From contig FN649750.1 of assembly GCA_000310025.1 (NCBI GenBank), forward strand, positions 3,940,163-4,004,162: a DNA stretch of 64,000 nt, read 5' to 3'. The notes under the pieces were generated by a model, which was not told the DNA's origin, made no database searches, and was given only the letters and a program-made list of their open reading frames with translations. The DNA is from Ectocarpus siliculosus (lineage: Eukaryota > Sar > Phaeophyceae > Ectocarpales > Ectocarpaceae). Shown in pieces: positions 1 to 13,251 of this stretch (position 1 is its first letter; every line of letters starts with the position of its first letter). Position numbers and translations under genes: made by a program.

Positions 1-75
1 AGATGGAGGTGGTAGAGCACTCAACAAGAAGAGCACGCCCCCCCCCATCCCCCCCGCGGCCCCGCCCAATCTCAC

Positions 76-1518
76 CAGTGTACATGGGGTGCCTCATGAC
101 CCCGTAAATCCCGTCGGTGTTGAGCTCGTTGTCCTTAACCGGGGCGGGCCACGGCGACAGGCTCTTCCCGAGTCCGTTGACGCCGGCGGCTATGACCCCC
201 AACCCCCCCGCCAACAGCCCGGGCCCGGCGAGCGCCATCACGAGGCCCCCGACGACGGGGATGCTCCCCATCGCCACGAAGATGAGGATCGCGCCCTGGG
301 CGATCGCCCACTCCTCTCCCCGCTCGCCCACGGTACCCTCGGCTGTTTACGGTGTAGAAAAAAATCCGAGATGGATCGTGTTCCCGAGTGCGGTTGTACG
401 GCAAGCAGGGTGGCGTAGGAAGTTCGTGGGTAGGGAGAAGCCGGGTGTGCGGATGGGGGGAGGGTGTGCTTGGCGCGTGGAAAAGACAATGTCATGCGTC
501 ACGCTATGACACTGCTACTGCTGTTGCGCCAGACTTCCTTGCGGGACCAAGTGTACGTTACAGCTAACGGTGGTGATGCGTGAAAACGTAAGCCCTCAGA
601 GGCGAAGCCAGAAGCGGGGGGAGGACCACAAAAGCAAACGCGAAACCTTGCTGACCCACCGACGTTGTCCTGAACCTTCTTCCGGAACGGCGCCAGCGAC
701 TTCTTGGCGCGCTCGATGGTCATGGCGACGTCCTTGTACACCGGGCTGTCGCTGATGAGAGTGGGCACCGGCTCGAAGGCTACCACGGGCGGGGCCGGCG
801 ACGGCGGCGACGAATCGGCCGTAGCAGCAGCGGGCTGTGGTGGCGGGACGGCCTCAGCAGCGGGCGGTGCGGCTGAGGTTGTTGGTGCTGAGACCTCCTC
901 CGCCACTGTTGGTGCTTCCTTCATTGGCGAGTCCGTCTCCTTTGGCGACTCCGTCTCAGCCGTCGCCGGTGGTTCGGGCTCAGCAACGGCAGCGGGCGGT
1001 GCGGGGTCGTCGGCAACCGGCGGTGCCCCAGCGGCAGTCGGCGGGGAGTAGTAGGGCTGCCAGAAGGACTTCCTGTTCGGGAGGGGAGGGGGATCGAAAC
1101 CCGGCGAGGATCCCTCGGGAACGTTCTGCGCTGCCGGCGTACCGCCGGCGGCGGCGGCGCTGGGGTTGGCCGTGGCGGTGAGGAAGGGCTGCCAGAACGT
1201 TTTCCGTTTGGAGAAGACCGGGGCAGTACTCGCTGCTGGTGATGATGGTACGCTCCCAGTCTTGGGAGCATCGGAAGGCTCCAGGCTTTCCCCTGACGGC
1301 CCTGCTGACAGCGGTGCTGCTGCTGCCGCTGCTGCGATCGTTGCGGACGAGTCCGAGGGCGTGGCCGCCGGCTTGCTCTTGCTCTTGTTGGTTGCCTTCT
1401 TCATTGTAAGTCCCGTTGTTCTCAGACGGTGACGTTGTTGCAGCATGAAGCCATCTGTCGAGAGTCCGCACAAACAAAACGATACCACGGCAATCGACAG
1501 GTTGCGGCTTGAAGCCAT
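76..1518 (-). CDS. Plastid-targeted isoprenylcysteine/phospholipid methyltransferase-like membrane protein (5' two exons, partial)
   Basis: Two exons fit on the minus strand: 1518-660 and 342-76. The first donor is GTGGGT in phase 1 and the acceptor follows a TAAACAG end; the second donor is GTGAGA at 75, so the gene continues off the window. The start at 1518 is preferred over an in-frame ATG at 1563 because it opens directly on a signal peptide (residues 1-23) followed by Phe24, as in heterokont ASAFAP-type plastid presequences. Residues about 40-260 are a low-complexity Ala/Pro/Ser/Glu linker with two RK(T/S)FWQP(F/Y) repeats. Exon 2 has two hydrophobic stretches and ends in GIYGVMRHPMYTG, the Arg-His-Pro signature of ICMT/PEMT-type membrane methyltransferases. 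SAM-dependent methylation of a prenyl-cysteine or lipid is the family role; the substrate here is unknown. The C-terminal half is outside the window. Confidence 0.72.
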
Positions 1519-1755
1519 GGATGTGCTGGCGCGGTGCGTGTGCGGGGAGCTGAAGACGCACACCTCACGCGAACGCGCGCAGAGAACAAGCGCACACAGC
1601 AGCAGTGCATTGCATCATGAAGGAAGGAAATGAAAGATCATTGACAGGGGGCACGCAAATTGTATGAACATCATATACTCTGTATCAATATGTCTTGTCT
1701 TTTGAACCCCCGAAGCTTGTTGTCGCACACATTCAGACTGCACACAGCAGCAAGG
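1519..1755. promoter_or_regulatory. Short divergent intergenic promoter region
   Basis: Only about 237 bp separate the start of the minus-strand methyltransferase-like gene (1518) from the start of the plus-strand Q/G-rich gene (1756). The interval must hold both 5' UTRs and both core promoters, unless the plus-strand gene has a cryptic upstream exon. An AT-rich patch (TCATATACTCTG, about 1671-1682) is the only TATA-like string I see. No other element is assignable. Confidence 0.4.
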
Positions 1756-4700
1756 ATGTACGCGAACAATGCAGGCGGAGGGTATGGGATGGGCGCACAG
1801 CCCCAGCAGCAACAGCAGCCCCAACAGCAACAGTGGGGAGGGTCTGGGGCAGGAGCAGGGATGGGGGCGGTAAACCCTCCGGCGCAGCAGCAGCAGCAGC
1901 AGCAGCCGTACGGAACCCAAGGGGGAGGGGGGGTTGGCTTTCAGACGAATCAACAATCTTACAACACGTACGGGCAGCAGCCGCAGCAGCAGCCGCAGCA
2001 GCAGCCGCAGCAGCAGCCGCAGCAATGGGCCGCTCCGCCGCTGCAGCAGCAGCAGTCTTGGAACCCTCAGGGTGGCGGAGGCGACGCTGGATTTCAGACG
2101 TGAGAAGCATAGAGAGGCACACGCCCCCCTGAAAATGGGACTGCAATTATGTCGCTGGGTTCCACCCCGGTGTAATTTCTTGATCCCCTCTTTCCGTGAA
2201 CTTCTCTGGAATGCACTTGCCTCTGTTCACGTGTATCCCGCCCGGTATTGTCACCCGTGTGTGTCAGAACGTGTTACCCACACGCAGTCGTGGCAACCCC
2301 GAAACTGGTTGTGCCGCAGACAGCGGTAGAAACGGGAATGACAGCAGTAACGGTCCGCGTCAGCAACAATCGCTCCCTTTTTCTGTCCTCTTCGACGTTC
2401 AGATGTAGACTATCCCCAAATTTCCACCCCCCATGCCGCCGGCTCCGCTTTCGTCATGTTTTGAGCCTTACTGCTACTGTGGAGGCAAGTTGTACACGCA
2501 CGGTCCCGCAGCGCAGGTTCCGAAAGCTGTGCTGCATGACTCGTGACTAGCGCAAACATCTGTACGCGGTTCTTATCCCGATTTGTGCAACGTTCAACAA
2601 GCGTCGTATTTCGACTAAATTACAGCTGTACTGCTGTGTACAGCAGTAGTCTTTCTGAACACGGAAGTGATGGCGCATTTTTCATCTTTCATTGCGCAAC
2701 GACCCGTGTTTTTGCCGCGACCCCTTGTCATGTTGATTTTCTGGTAAAGAGGGGATGTGGGGGCGAAGTTGGGCCGCCGCTGCCGCACGCGCATTATGCA
2801 CATGTCGGCGCCTGTTGGTGCTGCATGCATGTAGAGCAGGGTTCCCGGTTGCTGCACTGTTGGCATGCTGATGTAGACCATGTTCGCGGATGGGGAGATA
2901 GAACAACACCACGGTTGAAATTTTATCACCAAAAAAAGAGGAAATCGCGCGGAATGCCACCACAACCAGAACGTGTTCCCAAAGCAGAGCACGCAGCTGG
3001 TTGTAGAGATCCCTCCGTTAAGTTTGTAACACGTTCGTTCACGCATTGATTAAGAGAACTTCGGTATCCGGTATGCAAAGCAGCGGCCAGGAAGCAGTGA
3101 TGCTTTTGCAGGCGTGTAGGATGCAACAGCAGTCGGAGCCTCGAGCGAATTTAGAGGTGCATCATTTTCTTTCGACAAATATAGTAGTACACGTGTGTGT
3201 TCCAGTACATGAGGCTATCTGCAACGTCAACAGGTGCCATTGGGGTAGTTGGCCTGTGACCACGGAACGGAAAGGGTTCCGCGTCAGTTGGACCGATACG
3301 GACACCAAAAGGTACTGAGCAGAGATCGGTAACGGTTTCTAATGTGAAGACATGAATACATATCTATGCATAAATATTCGGCGCGCTACTTGTATGCGCA
3401 GCATGCATGGCACACCACACACCTTTGGTGTACGCAGGAGCAACAAATAACTCCTCATGCGGTGCCTCCTTGCCTTCACTTTTAGCCCGAGAAGGGTCCG
3501 ACAGGCAGTCTGGCCCCCTCTTCATCGTGTGCCATTCTCACGAGAAACACGAAAAATACTCGCATTTCATGTTTGTGTCAACAAGAAGAATTGGGAGTTT
3601 CCATGACGCTCATCACTCCTCTGCGTAGAATTTAGGAATGTTACGCAGAGGAAAAATTATCAAGTACGAAGTACGAAGTACCCTGAAATATGGAATATAT
3701 ACTGAAGTACTTCTTTCCGTAGTGTTTATTTATACAAGTACGACATCGAGGGCGTGGACTCTCTGATCGAAGTTAGGCATCCGAGATTGCTGCCCGTCTG
3801 CGCCCCTCGGCATGGTGCATGCCACTCTTGCGGCCATGTTGCGTGAGCACCTCTCCCCTCTCTTATGCGACGAGAACGCTGTGTGTGCCTGCCCGCAGGA
3901 AAAGGGTTGTCGGGTGGGCCTGCGTGTGTCTGCGAACAGGTGTCCGTCTGTACCATTTGGTGGGCTGGTGTCCTACACTACACTGCTGTTCTTTCTGCGT
4001 ACAGAACGCGCCTATTATTTGTATCTACGAACCTGGGAGCTTTCAGGCTCGAAAACGTCGAAGCCTATGAACAAGGAATTGAGACTTTGGCGATGATAAT
4101 AGGTCCTCCCTTTTCCTACTCCTATTTAGCATGTGGGCCATGTCGGTATGCATTCCCCGCAGTGTTGTAGGAAACGAAGCCTCGGTTTTTGAAGAATCCA
4201 GCTACCCAAAGGTGACATAAGATGCCACACCCCCTGCACCGATTTTCGTGTACATAGCTCGAAAACAGAAGATACATACGTTTTCGGAAAGCTGTCGAGA
4301 AGTCGGGTCCAACGCCGACGACCTTTTCGACGCCACGATTCTTTGTTACTGCTGTGGGGTGGTATTTGAGCTTTGAATATTTTTTCCGAAGGGGGTGTGA
4401 TTTGTTGTGTTACCTACGGCGGTATGCATGTGAAAAGTCTGTCGAGGATGTGCGATCACTGGCACAAGTGCCGTAGCACCTGCATACCGCGGGTGAGCAC
4501 ATAAGGCATCAATCACACCCCCTGGATCGATTAGCACAGCTCCATTACTCTATGACCAAGAGGATGTACAAGTTGAACGGTCCTTTCTCGCAAGAGGCGG
4601 TTCCGACGCAAGCCATTCTTCCTCCCGTTACTCTGTTTCGGCTATGGCAAGGGAAATCGAGCTTTTGGCATCAGTCCAGGCGGTGTCTTGTATCACCGAT

Positions 4701-6430
4701 GGTAGTTTCACCAAGTTTGCACCTTCTCACTTCCTGTCCGAGGAAACTTGAAACTTTTAGACCCGGGGCTGTGGAAGTGCGGATAGTCTCGAACAATCGA
4801 AATCGAGCTCTGAGTGGTCGAAGAAGAGATAAAACAAGGGCAGAGCTCAACGTTGATGTCCTGAATTTCCCAAAGAATCATAGCATACGGATTGCACACC
4901 TCAATTAATATGAAGAATCAACAAAGCCATGATATATTTCTTGTCTTTTTCCCAGCCAGCAAAGCCGTGTTCGATATTGATTTGGCACGGCCTAAACATT
5001 TTAGCATAAGTTTCTGGGACCGAAAGCACCATTCCTCGCACTACATACGTCACAAAGAATGTCTGGAGTACATTTGTCATGGCCTAAACATTTTAGCATT
5101 AAGTTTCTGGGACCGAAAGCACCATTCCTCGCACTACATACTTCACAAAGAATGTCTGGAGTACAGCAGTATGGTCTTCAAGCTTCGAAATATCGCGCGG
5201 AACCCAGCGACCCCCACACGTGTTGTCCCAGAGAAAAACTCGGGGATGCTTGGGGTGGCTCCTTCCTCACTTCCACTTCATCGTATAGCAGTGGTTAATG
5301 TAAGGTTTAACTGTCCTAGCCACCGAAACGGTGAATTCCGCGTACGGACCGACGAATACATTTTGGAACGGTTTCAGTTTCACCCTTGTGACTCGAATGC
5401 GTTGTCAGCGAGAGCGAGAGCGAGAGCACAGGGAGAGAGAGAGAAAGTCGTAGATAGACATAGTTCCCAGTGTGAAAATGACTACAATATTCCCAGATAG
5501 ATAGCCAGCCGCGGTACAATCGTCGGGCTGTTGCTCCTGCCGGATTGTCCGTGGTCGTACTGCATGCATACTGCTGCATGTATGGGTCAAGCTGTATTAT
5601 TGTATGCATTTTTCTTTCTCTCCGCAACGTTTCTCTTTGTTCTGTAGGAGCTGAACTCGCCCTCTCATCCGACCAAGAAAATAAATGAAACCGAAACCAA
5701 AGCTGATGGGTCCCACAGCGATCTTGGCTCCCTTTTACAGCAGCTTTCCAACCAATCCCAAGCACAAACCGTCAACACGTGGTTTAGAATAGAACGCGGC
5801 CTGGCGCAGTGAACAACAAATCCAGATTACCTTCATCCGATCCCGCGAATCCAACCAGACCCCGCAACTTTATCCCGGCTTTCGCAGGACACCGCAGCAG
5901 CAGCTGGGGATGGGCGGCTTGGGCACTAATGGCGGCAGCGGCGGCGGAGGTTTCATGCCTGCTCCCGCGCCTGCCCCCAAGCCTGGCCTCGACGGCATCG
6001 ACGCTTTCTCCATCCAAGGCTTCAAGAAGGACAAGGACGGCGGGGGGGGGGGGCTGGGGGGCGTGGGTTCGGGAAACGGTCAGCAGCAGATGCAGCCGCA
6101 GATGCAGCAGCAGATGCAGCAGCCTACCTATGATAACCTGCCGCTGAACCAGATCCCTGCTAAGCGTGAGTGGGGGTGGTGTATGTATGAGACGAGGGGG
6201 AAGGGATGTAACCGTTGCGGTGCACGTCGGCGTCAGTAGAGGTGTGCCGATAATGCCCCGGGTTTCACGCTTCCCAGGAAGGAGGGCATGATGCGTATGA
6301 CGTGCGCTTGTCGTGGTCTTGGTCGTAGCGGGTTGTGTTGTCGGTGCCGTGCTTTGAACCGTTGGACGACTCTGTGCTTCTTTTGAGCCGCCAGCAGACT
6401 GTAGTCGTCTTGTCGAGAGAAGAGAGCGCG

Positions 6431-6512
<82 letters not shown>

Positions 6513-9247
6513 GGAGAGAGAGAGAGAGAGAGTAGTTCATTTTCGGCGAATTGCTCTTGTTTTGGTCGATGGTTTTGTCTTCTTACTGCCCGTCGCGTTG
6601 ATGGGCTCGCTGTTATAGTCGTTTTCGTGTGTTCCGTGGATGAATGGAAACGTCGGAGGTGTGGTATGCAAACACTGCGTTGCCAGCGAGTGTATGCCAC
6701 CGAGCCATGTCAAATGTCTCCGCTGTGTAGCTTACCCGCGAAGTGCTCCACTGGCGCATGACCAAACGGCTTAATCACTAAATCGTCAAGGTACGATCCT
6801 ACGACCTAAGCCAAACGACTAAATCGTCAATGAGTAACAGAAAGGAGCCCCACCTAGCTTATCTGAATCGCACAGACCTTCCGGTTCCACTCTCAAGACC
6901 CCCCCCCCGCCGCTATTGTGTGTTGTCAGCTTCTGTGGACCCTTTCGATCCCAACGGAGGAGCCATGTCGGCGGCTTTGGTGCCGTTTGGCACAGGTAAC
7001 GACGACAGCGGCGGGTACAATGCGGGTGGGGGCGGCGCCAACGACGGAGGCTATGGAGGGGGCACGCAGATGGGGGGGCAGCAGCAGCAGTGGCAGCAGC
7101 CCCAACAGCAGGTACGGGGCGCCGGTGTAGATTGTGTTCGGCGTTTTATGTTGTGGAGGTGTTAGGGGCTGGGGTGGATGGGCGGTCGGTGGGTGCCGGT
7201 GGTGAGGGTGTCGTTGATGCTTGAAAGGTTTGGCGGCCGCCGGGCCTGTAGCTGTTGTTTGTGGCGCTAGTGTTGTTGCTGCTGCTGCTGCTGTTGTTGT
7301 TGTATCTGATTGCGTTGCGTTGAGTGTGTTGTTGCTGTTGATGCTGCTGCTGTTGATGTTGGAGCTAATTATGTTGTCGTTGTTGTGGGGTTTGCTGTTG
7401 CCGCAGGTGGTGGTGGTGGTGGTGGTGGTGCTGCTGCTGTTGTGGCGACAATAGTTAGGATAACAAGTGTTGCGATTGGCGCGATGGACGATTGATTTAC
7501 GCTGTCTGTAAGCGATTAGTCTTGCCTCACGGAGCCTTACTTTTTGTCGTGTTGGTGTTTCTCGCTTTTCCGTGGTCTGGTACGTTTTTTGCCCTCCTAC
7601 CCATGCCTGCGGCTCTTGCTTGGTAAGGGTGCCGGGATGCAGGGAGGGATGCAGCAGCAGGGAGGCATGCAGCAGCAGGGAGGCATGCAGCAGCAGGGAG
7701 GCATGCAGCAGCAAGGGATGGGAGGGGGCACCGGGTTTGGAGGGGGGATGACACAGCAGCAGCAGCAGCAACAGCCGTTTGGCGTGCAGCAGGGAGGGTC
7801 ATCGCAGCAAGCTTTGGTCCCTTACGGCAGCCAAACAGGTGAGACACACTGCTGTTGGCTAGTCGGGCACGGCATAGCCCCCCCCCCCGCCCCTCCCTCC
7901 CCGCTGGACCCGTCAGGAGAGTTTTTTTTGTTTTTGTTCTTTTCGGTCACTTTAAATCAGCGCACGGTGCATTTCCAGCATTTCTGCCAGGTGGGACCAT
8001 CAATCCGTTGTCGCACGCAAGGGCTCCTACCCCTGAGTTTTTTTGCCTGGCCGGCCTCATGTGCCCGAGCTCTACTCCTCGGCCATGAACACGTAAATAC
8101 GGAAACCAGCCACACCAGCAACCACGGCAACGGCACTGATGTTGCACGGACTTTGGTGATGCCGAGAAGGGAGGCGGTCGTGGCTAGCGTGTGTATGAGT
8201 GCGTTGGTTTTATCCATGTGACAAGCAACGGCAATAGCAAGGGTAGACTTGACTTTACTCCTGATCGCGAAGACGCCCCTGGTGATTGGCGTTGGCGTTC
8301 ATTTACCGGCGAAGCAGCAGCATCGTCGTCGCAACCTGTTTCGTCGCGCTCAACGCGCTAAGACGTTGACCCAACAACGCCACTGCAAGAGCATCTCTCT
8401 GGTTGATCTCTTGCAAGCCGGAGAGGGGGGAAGAAAGGGGTAAAGGACTCTGCAGTAGAGCCACCAACGATGGATGTGTGGTGCCGGGGGAATATGTCGG
8501 CGAGCTGCTGTCTTGCGGCGAATCCCACCAAGGTTCTACCAAGCCGGATGGGTGAACTTCTTCCATTGCCGTCCGGGAAGGCCCTGCAAGCTATCGCTAC
8601 CCGCACACAACCTGTCCATACCTGAGTGCGATTGTTTGTGTTGTTTGTGTGTGATTGTTTATTTTTCGGCGTGTTTGTGTACAGTACCCTCATTTGGGGA
8701 ATTCTGACGGCGCACTAGACCGAAGACCGTTTTCTGGCGAGCTGGATTGGGTCGAAAGAGCGAGATAACAGAGAGCAGTATGGGAACCGCACGTGACTGC
8801 CGTGGCGGGATGTGGACGAGCGGATGGATGTTTTCGTGTGTCTTGTGGGCGCGTTCCTGCTCCGCTTGTGTTCAGGTCTGCGCAAAGCACCAAAAAATAA
8901 TGGGCAGAAGAGAATCGACCATGAAGGAATCGATTCTTGGAGAGTAGATCCGCCCGCTGATTCCTTCCTTCCCTAATCCTCGATCAATCCCTGTTGACCG
9001 CCTCACGCTAAACAGGCCAGCCGCAGCAACAGCAGCAGGGGGGGCTCCTCGCCCTTGGGCCATCGACTTCTTCCTCCGACCCCTTCGCCCCGACCACTGG
9101 AGGCGGCGGCGGCGGCGGAAGCCTTCTCGCCCTCCCCGCGTCCCAGACGTCTACCAACGCCTTCGGCAACAACAACGCGGCCGCCGGGAACAACCCCTTC
9201 CAGGGAGGAGGCGGGGGTTTCAACAACCAGGGGTTCGGTGCCACTCC

Positions 9248-9284
<37 letters not shown>

Positions 9285-10698
9285 TCGCAGCAGCAGCTGC
9301 AGCAGCAGCACCAGCAGAACCAGGTCCTCGCGAGCGCGGCCAATCCGTTCTCGAACCAGCTGGCCCCGGCCCCCGTTGGTTTTGTACAGAGCGGAGGCGG
9401 AGGCGGTGCGGCAACGGGGAGCGGGGACGGCGGTTGGGACCCCTTCACCACCACAGCTGCGGCTGCGCCGCAGCAGCCTCAGCAACAACAGGTACAATGG
9501 GGTGTCGTCAATAGCTTTGGTTGAGTAGCAGAGCGCGGTGAAATTGCTGGGCACAAGCTGAACCACCAAGTCATTCCGTACATTTAGGAGCCCCGGTCCC
9601 TGTGAATGGTGCCGGCCGATGCGCCGGGCGCATACCGGCGTTATATAGAGCCAACCACTGTAGGTGTAACAAGGTTTTTTTTTTTCCCTTTGTTCTCACA
9701 CCCGTGTTTGTGGCGATTCCGTCGTGTGCTTGCACTACTGCCGATCTCGCTTTGCGCGCGTATCGGTTTGGGGATACTGACTGTAGGTTTGTGGGTTTTG
9801 GCAGCCACATCGGCTGTATCGTGCGCCTCTTGAGCAACTAGTTTTTGCTCAGAGGCATGCGTGCATGCATACTGCACGATGAGTCGTGCTCCCTGGAGTC
9901 ACCCTCTCTGATTTGCTTATTTTTGGAGAATACACATGTAATGCAGAAAGACTGCACGTTCGGAGTGCTGCATTTTGATTTGATGTGTTAAAAGCAGGCG
10001 GCAGAAGCACAGACTTTTTGCTTTCCTGCGGCAGAAAAAGGACAGACTCTTTGCGTTCTTGGGGGTTTTGTTGGTCTTCGTAGATATTCGAACATTGCAG
10101 CGCTTTTGTTGTTGTCAGCGAGTTACGATGCGTACTGCTGTACTGTACTAACACGTGCTGTGGATAACCAGCAAGGTGTACTGTGGATTAGCCAGCAAGG
10201 TGTACTGTGGATAACCAGCAAGGTGTACTGTGGATTAGCCAGCAAGGTGTACTGTGGATAACCAGCAAGGTGTACTGTGGATAACCAGCAAGGTGTACTG
10301 TAGCACCCTGCGTATCACGCAGTGCCCTGTTGCAAGCAGATTACGATGACAGTGCATGATAAACCTCCCATCCTATGGATAACGCGCATCTGTACCGCGT
10401 TGCATCAACACAGCCGCAGCAAGCAGCCAACACATCACCTTCGACGACGGTTTTATGATCTCGAAGGGTTAGTCACTCACATCCCCCCCCCCCCCCCCCC
10501 CTCCTCTTCGTTGTTTAGTCCGGCGGTGGAGGAGCTTGGGACCCTTTCGCGCCGGGCCCTCAGTCTAACGGCCAGCAGCAGCAGCAGCAGGCCCCGCCCC
10601 CGGCGGATGACTGGGGTCTGGGGGAGCTGACGGACGCCGACATCTGGGGCAACCTCCCTTCCAAGAAGGAGACGGTGAGTCCGTTTTGCATTTGCTAC

Positions 10699-10749
<51 letters not shown>

Positions 10750-13220
10750 CTACTACTACTACTACTTCAGAGCCTAGATTTCCCTCGATTCATTTTTTTT
10801 TTGTGTGTTCGTGCTGTAGGTAATGTTGCTTTTTTTTTGCGTGGTGTTTGCCGCACGTGATTTCGCGTTTATTTCCTCTCTGCTTGTCATTTTTTTTTTT
10901 TTTGTTAGAACCGTTGGCGGCGGTTGTCTCGTGTGTGCACGTGGGTCTATGTGATTTGTTGGCGTCGACCGCGCCAACGAGCTGGTCGAAGAAAATTCTT
11001 CGTTTCAGTGAGGCTGAAAACGGAGATGCTTCCAAAGGCCATGGTCTGGGACCCCGTGAGGGGGCGTCATCGGGGAGGCTATGAGCTATTCTCCGGGTTA
11101 GTGACAGAAACAGTAGAAACAGAGGAAACCTGGACGTGTCTGCCAAGGATGCTACTTTTACAGTACAGCGCATGTGTTGTTTTTGTTGTTGTTGTTGTTG
11201 TCTTCACTTTTACAACCTTCATTTGTGTTCCTATTAACTTTTTTTTGGAGCAGGTGGAAGACGAGAGCAACTGGTCAGACGATGACGCCAGCGAGGGGTC
11301 CCGTGATGACGCCGCTTCAAGATCCACCAGCCTCAGCGGCGGCGGCGGCGGCGGCGGCGGCGGAGGCCGCGGGGGGCGAGGGGACCGGTCTGGTACGAAG
11401 AAGAACTCCATCCGGTAAGAAACATGTTATTTTTGTCATTGTCATTGTTGTTGTTGTTGTTGATGTTTTCGTTGTCTTTAATATAATATTTATAACTTGC
11501 TGCTGCTGCTGCTGCTGCTGCTGCGGCTGCTGTTGTCTTAAAATTCAATTACGCAAAATAAAAAGCGTTCCGGTTTTTGCTCAGTTTTTGCTCAGTTCCT
11601 TCTAGTATCCGTACCGGCCCTCGTTTTTTTCCCCCTCCCCTCAAATCGTTGTGGGAGAGCTTGTTGCTGCACCCTTCGGGCGGGGAACACCGGATAGTGG
11701 TGTCCATGGAGATAAGTCTCCCATTATTGCAAGGTCAACCAACAACCCTTGGTGCCCTGAGGTATCTCACTGCTTTTTTCGGGCTGTTTTTGGTTCGAGA
11801 CCAGCCCGCGTTTCTCTCCCCTCAAATTCCATTGCTCGTTGGGTGTGCTGCTGTGTGCTGTACCAGGCAAGAACAGGAAGACCTGGAGCTTGCGTTGCGC
11901 CTACAGCGTGAGGAGGAGGAGCGCGCGTCGACTCCTGTGAGTGCCCCCGCCACCACCATGACCATCGCCATGACCATGACCGTACTAGGTTGCATATCAC
12001 ACCATCAAAGGTCGATTACTACTCCACGACGGAGAGGATGCCAAGTGGTGCTCGTTCGGAAAGCTTCTCGACGTATCGCCGCTGTTTCTGCTTGCAGAAT
12101 AATCGAGCTCTGAAAATCGGCGTGTGTGGTGACTTATGAACCTACGGTGTGTGACACACCCAATCAGTCCCTTGGTTAAGAAAAGGAGGCGACGCGAACA
12201 AATGCCATCCCGGAAGGGCCGAGGAGGGTCAAACAAAAACTCCCACGGCAGTTGCGGAACGCGAACTTTGCTTTTGTAGAGAACAGGTGAACGGTGGAAC
12301 AGCTTCCACAAATAGTGCGTGACGCTGCTGCTAGGGGTGGGAACGGTAGCGCTTTTGGCCTCGAGGGGGGCAATGAAGCCACACCACCCTCGTCGATGTT
12401 CATGCTTCGACTTAATAGCCTCTATCCCCCCATCCCGGCAGTATATTCTGACCAGCATCTGTTGCCATATCCGGTCACCTTCCTTCTATCCTCTCCCGCG
12501 CTACAATAGTATTTGATCAAACCAAGCCCAACCCAACCCCTCACTCCCCTATCGGGTCCAGATACAACATTGAGAGCACACCCCACTGACGAATTTGGTC
12601 CAGACGTTAGTTTGAGAGCACCCCCCCCCCCCCCCTCCTCCTCCGTGGGCGCCCTCCCCCTTTCTGGCCACCAATGGCATTGATATGCAGGGAGGCGGCG
12701 GCGGTGGGAGCCGAGGACTGTCTGGCATCGATCGGTCAATGGGAGCATCCGGCGGCAGCAGGTAAGTTGTTTTGTTTGCTCGTTTGTTCGTCACTTTCGA
12801 TCAGCGCCACAGAATTTCTGGCGGGTTATAGTGAGAGACCGTACGACCTTGTAATTTATTACGCATGCTAACTATCCCTCCGGAGTGAGCTCATCATGAG
12901 GGCAGCACCATCAAAAAGGGGTAACATTAATCGTGCGAAATGACTGAACAGGAAAGACAGGGCCGCAGCAATCTACCACTTGTGACGTTTCTCAAGCTCA
13001 ACAGGCCACAACAGCTCACGTGTTTTTACTCGAGGAGCCCACGAACCTGAACGAATCGAAACTACATTTGTTAGCAAGCCAGGTAGTACATTCTTCGTCC
13101 GATAGTGATGCCGCCAGGGCTTGCGCCTTGTGATCGTCGGGGGGTGCGCAGACTTCATGATCGGAGGCTGGACGAGTGTTGGTTGCTCCAAGGCCCGTAC
13201 GTTACTACGCTTGTTTTGCG

Positions 13221-13251
<31 letters not shown>

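Noticed and set aside
1695-2146. Long poly-Ala and poly-Leu/Arg frames overlapping exon 1 of the adaptor gene
   Set aside because: Frameshifted readings of CAG repeats; only the Q-rich frame joins correctly to the next exon.
2543-3049. 168-codon plus ORF in intron 1
   Set aside because: No domain, no splice logic, mixed low-complexity composition, and an equally long frame on the opposite strand.
6233-6700. Ser/Leu-repeat ORFs on the minus strand
   Set aside because: Produced by the GA microsatellite in an intron.
6926-7771. 281-codon minus-strand ORF
   Set aside because: Complement of spliced plus-strand exons 3 and 4 and of GTT/GGT-rich intron; Thr/Asn/Ser runs are repeat artefacts.
9055-9569. 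Ser/Arg- and Leu-rich frames over exon 5
   Set aside because: Shadows of the DPF/NPF coding frame.
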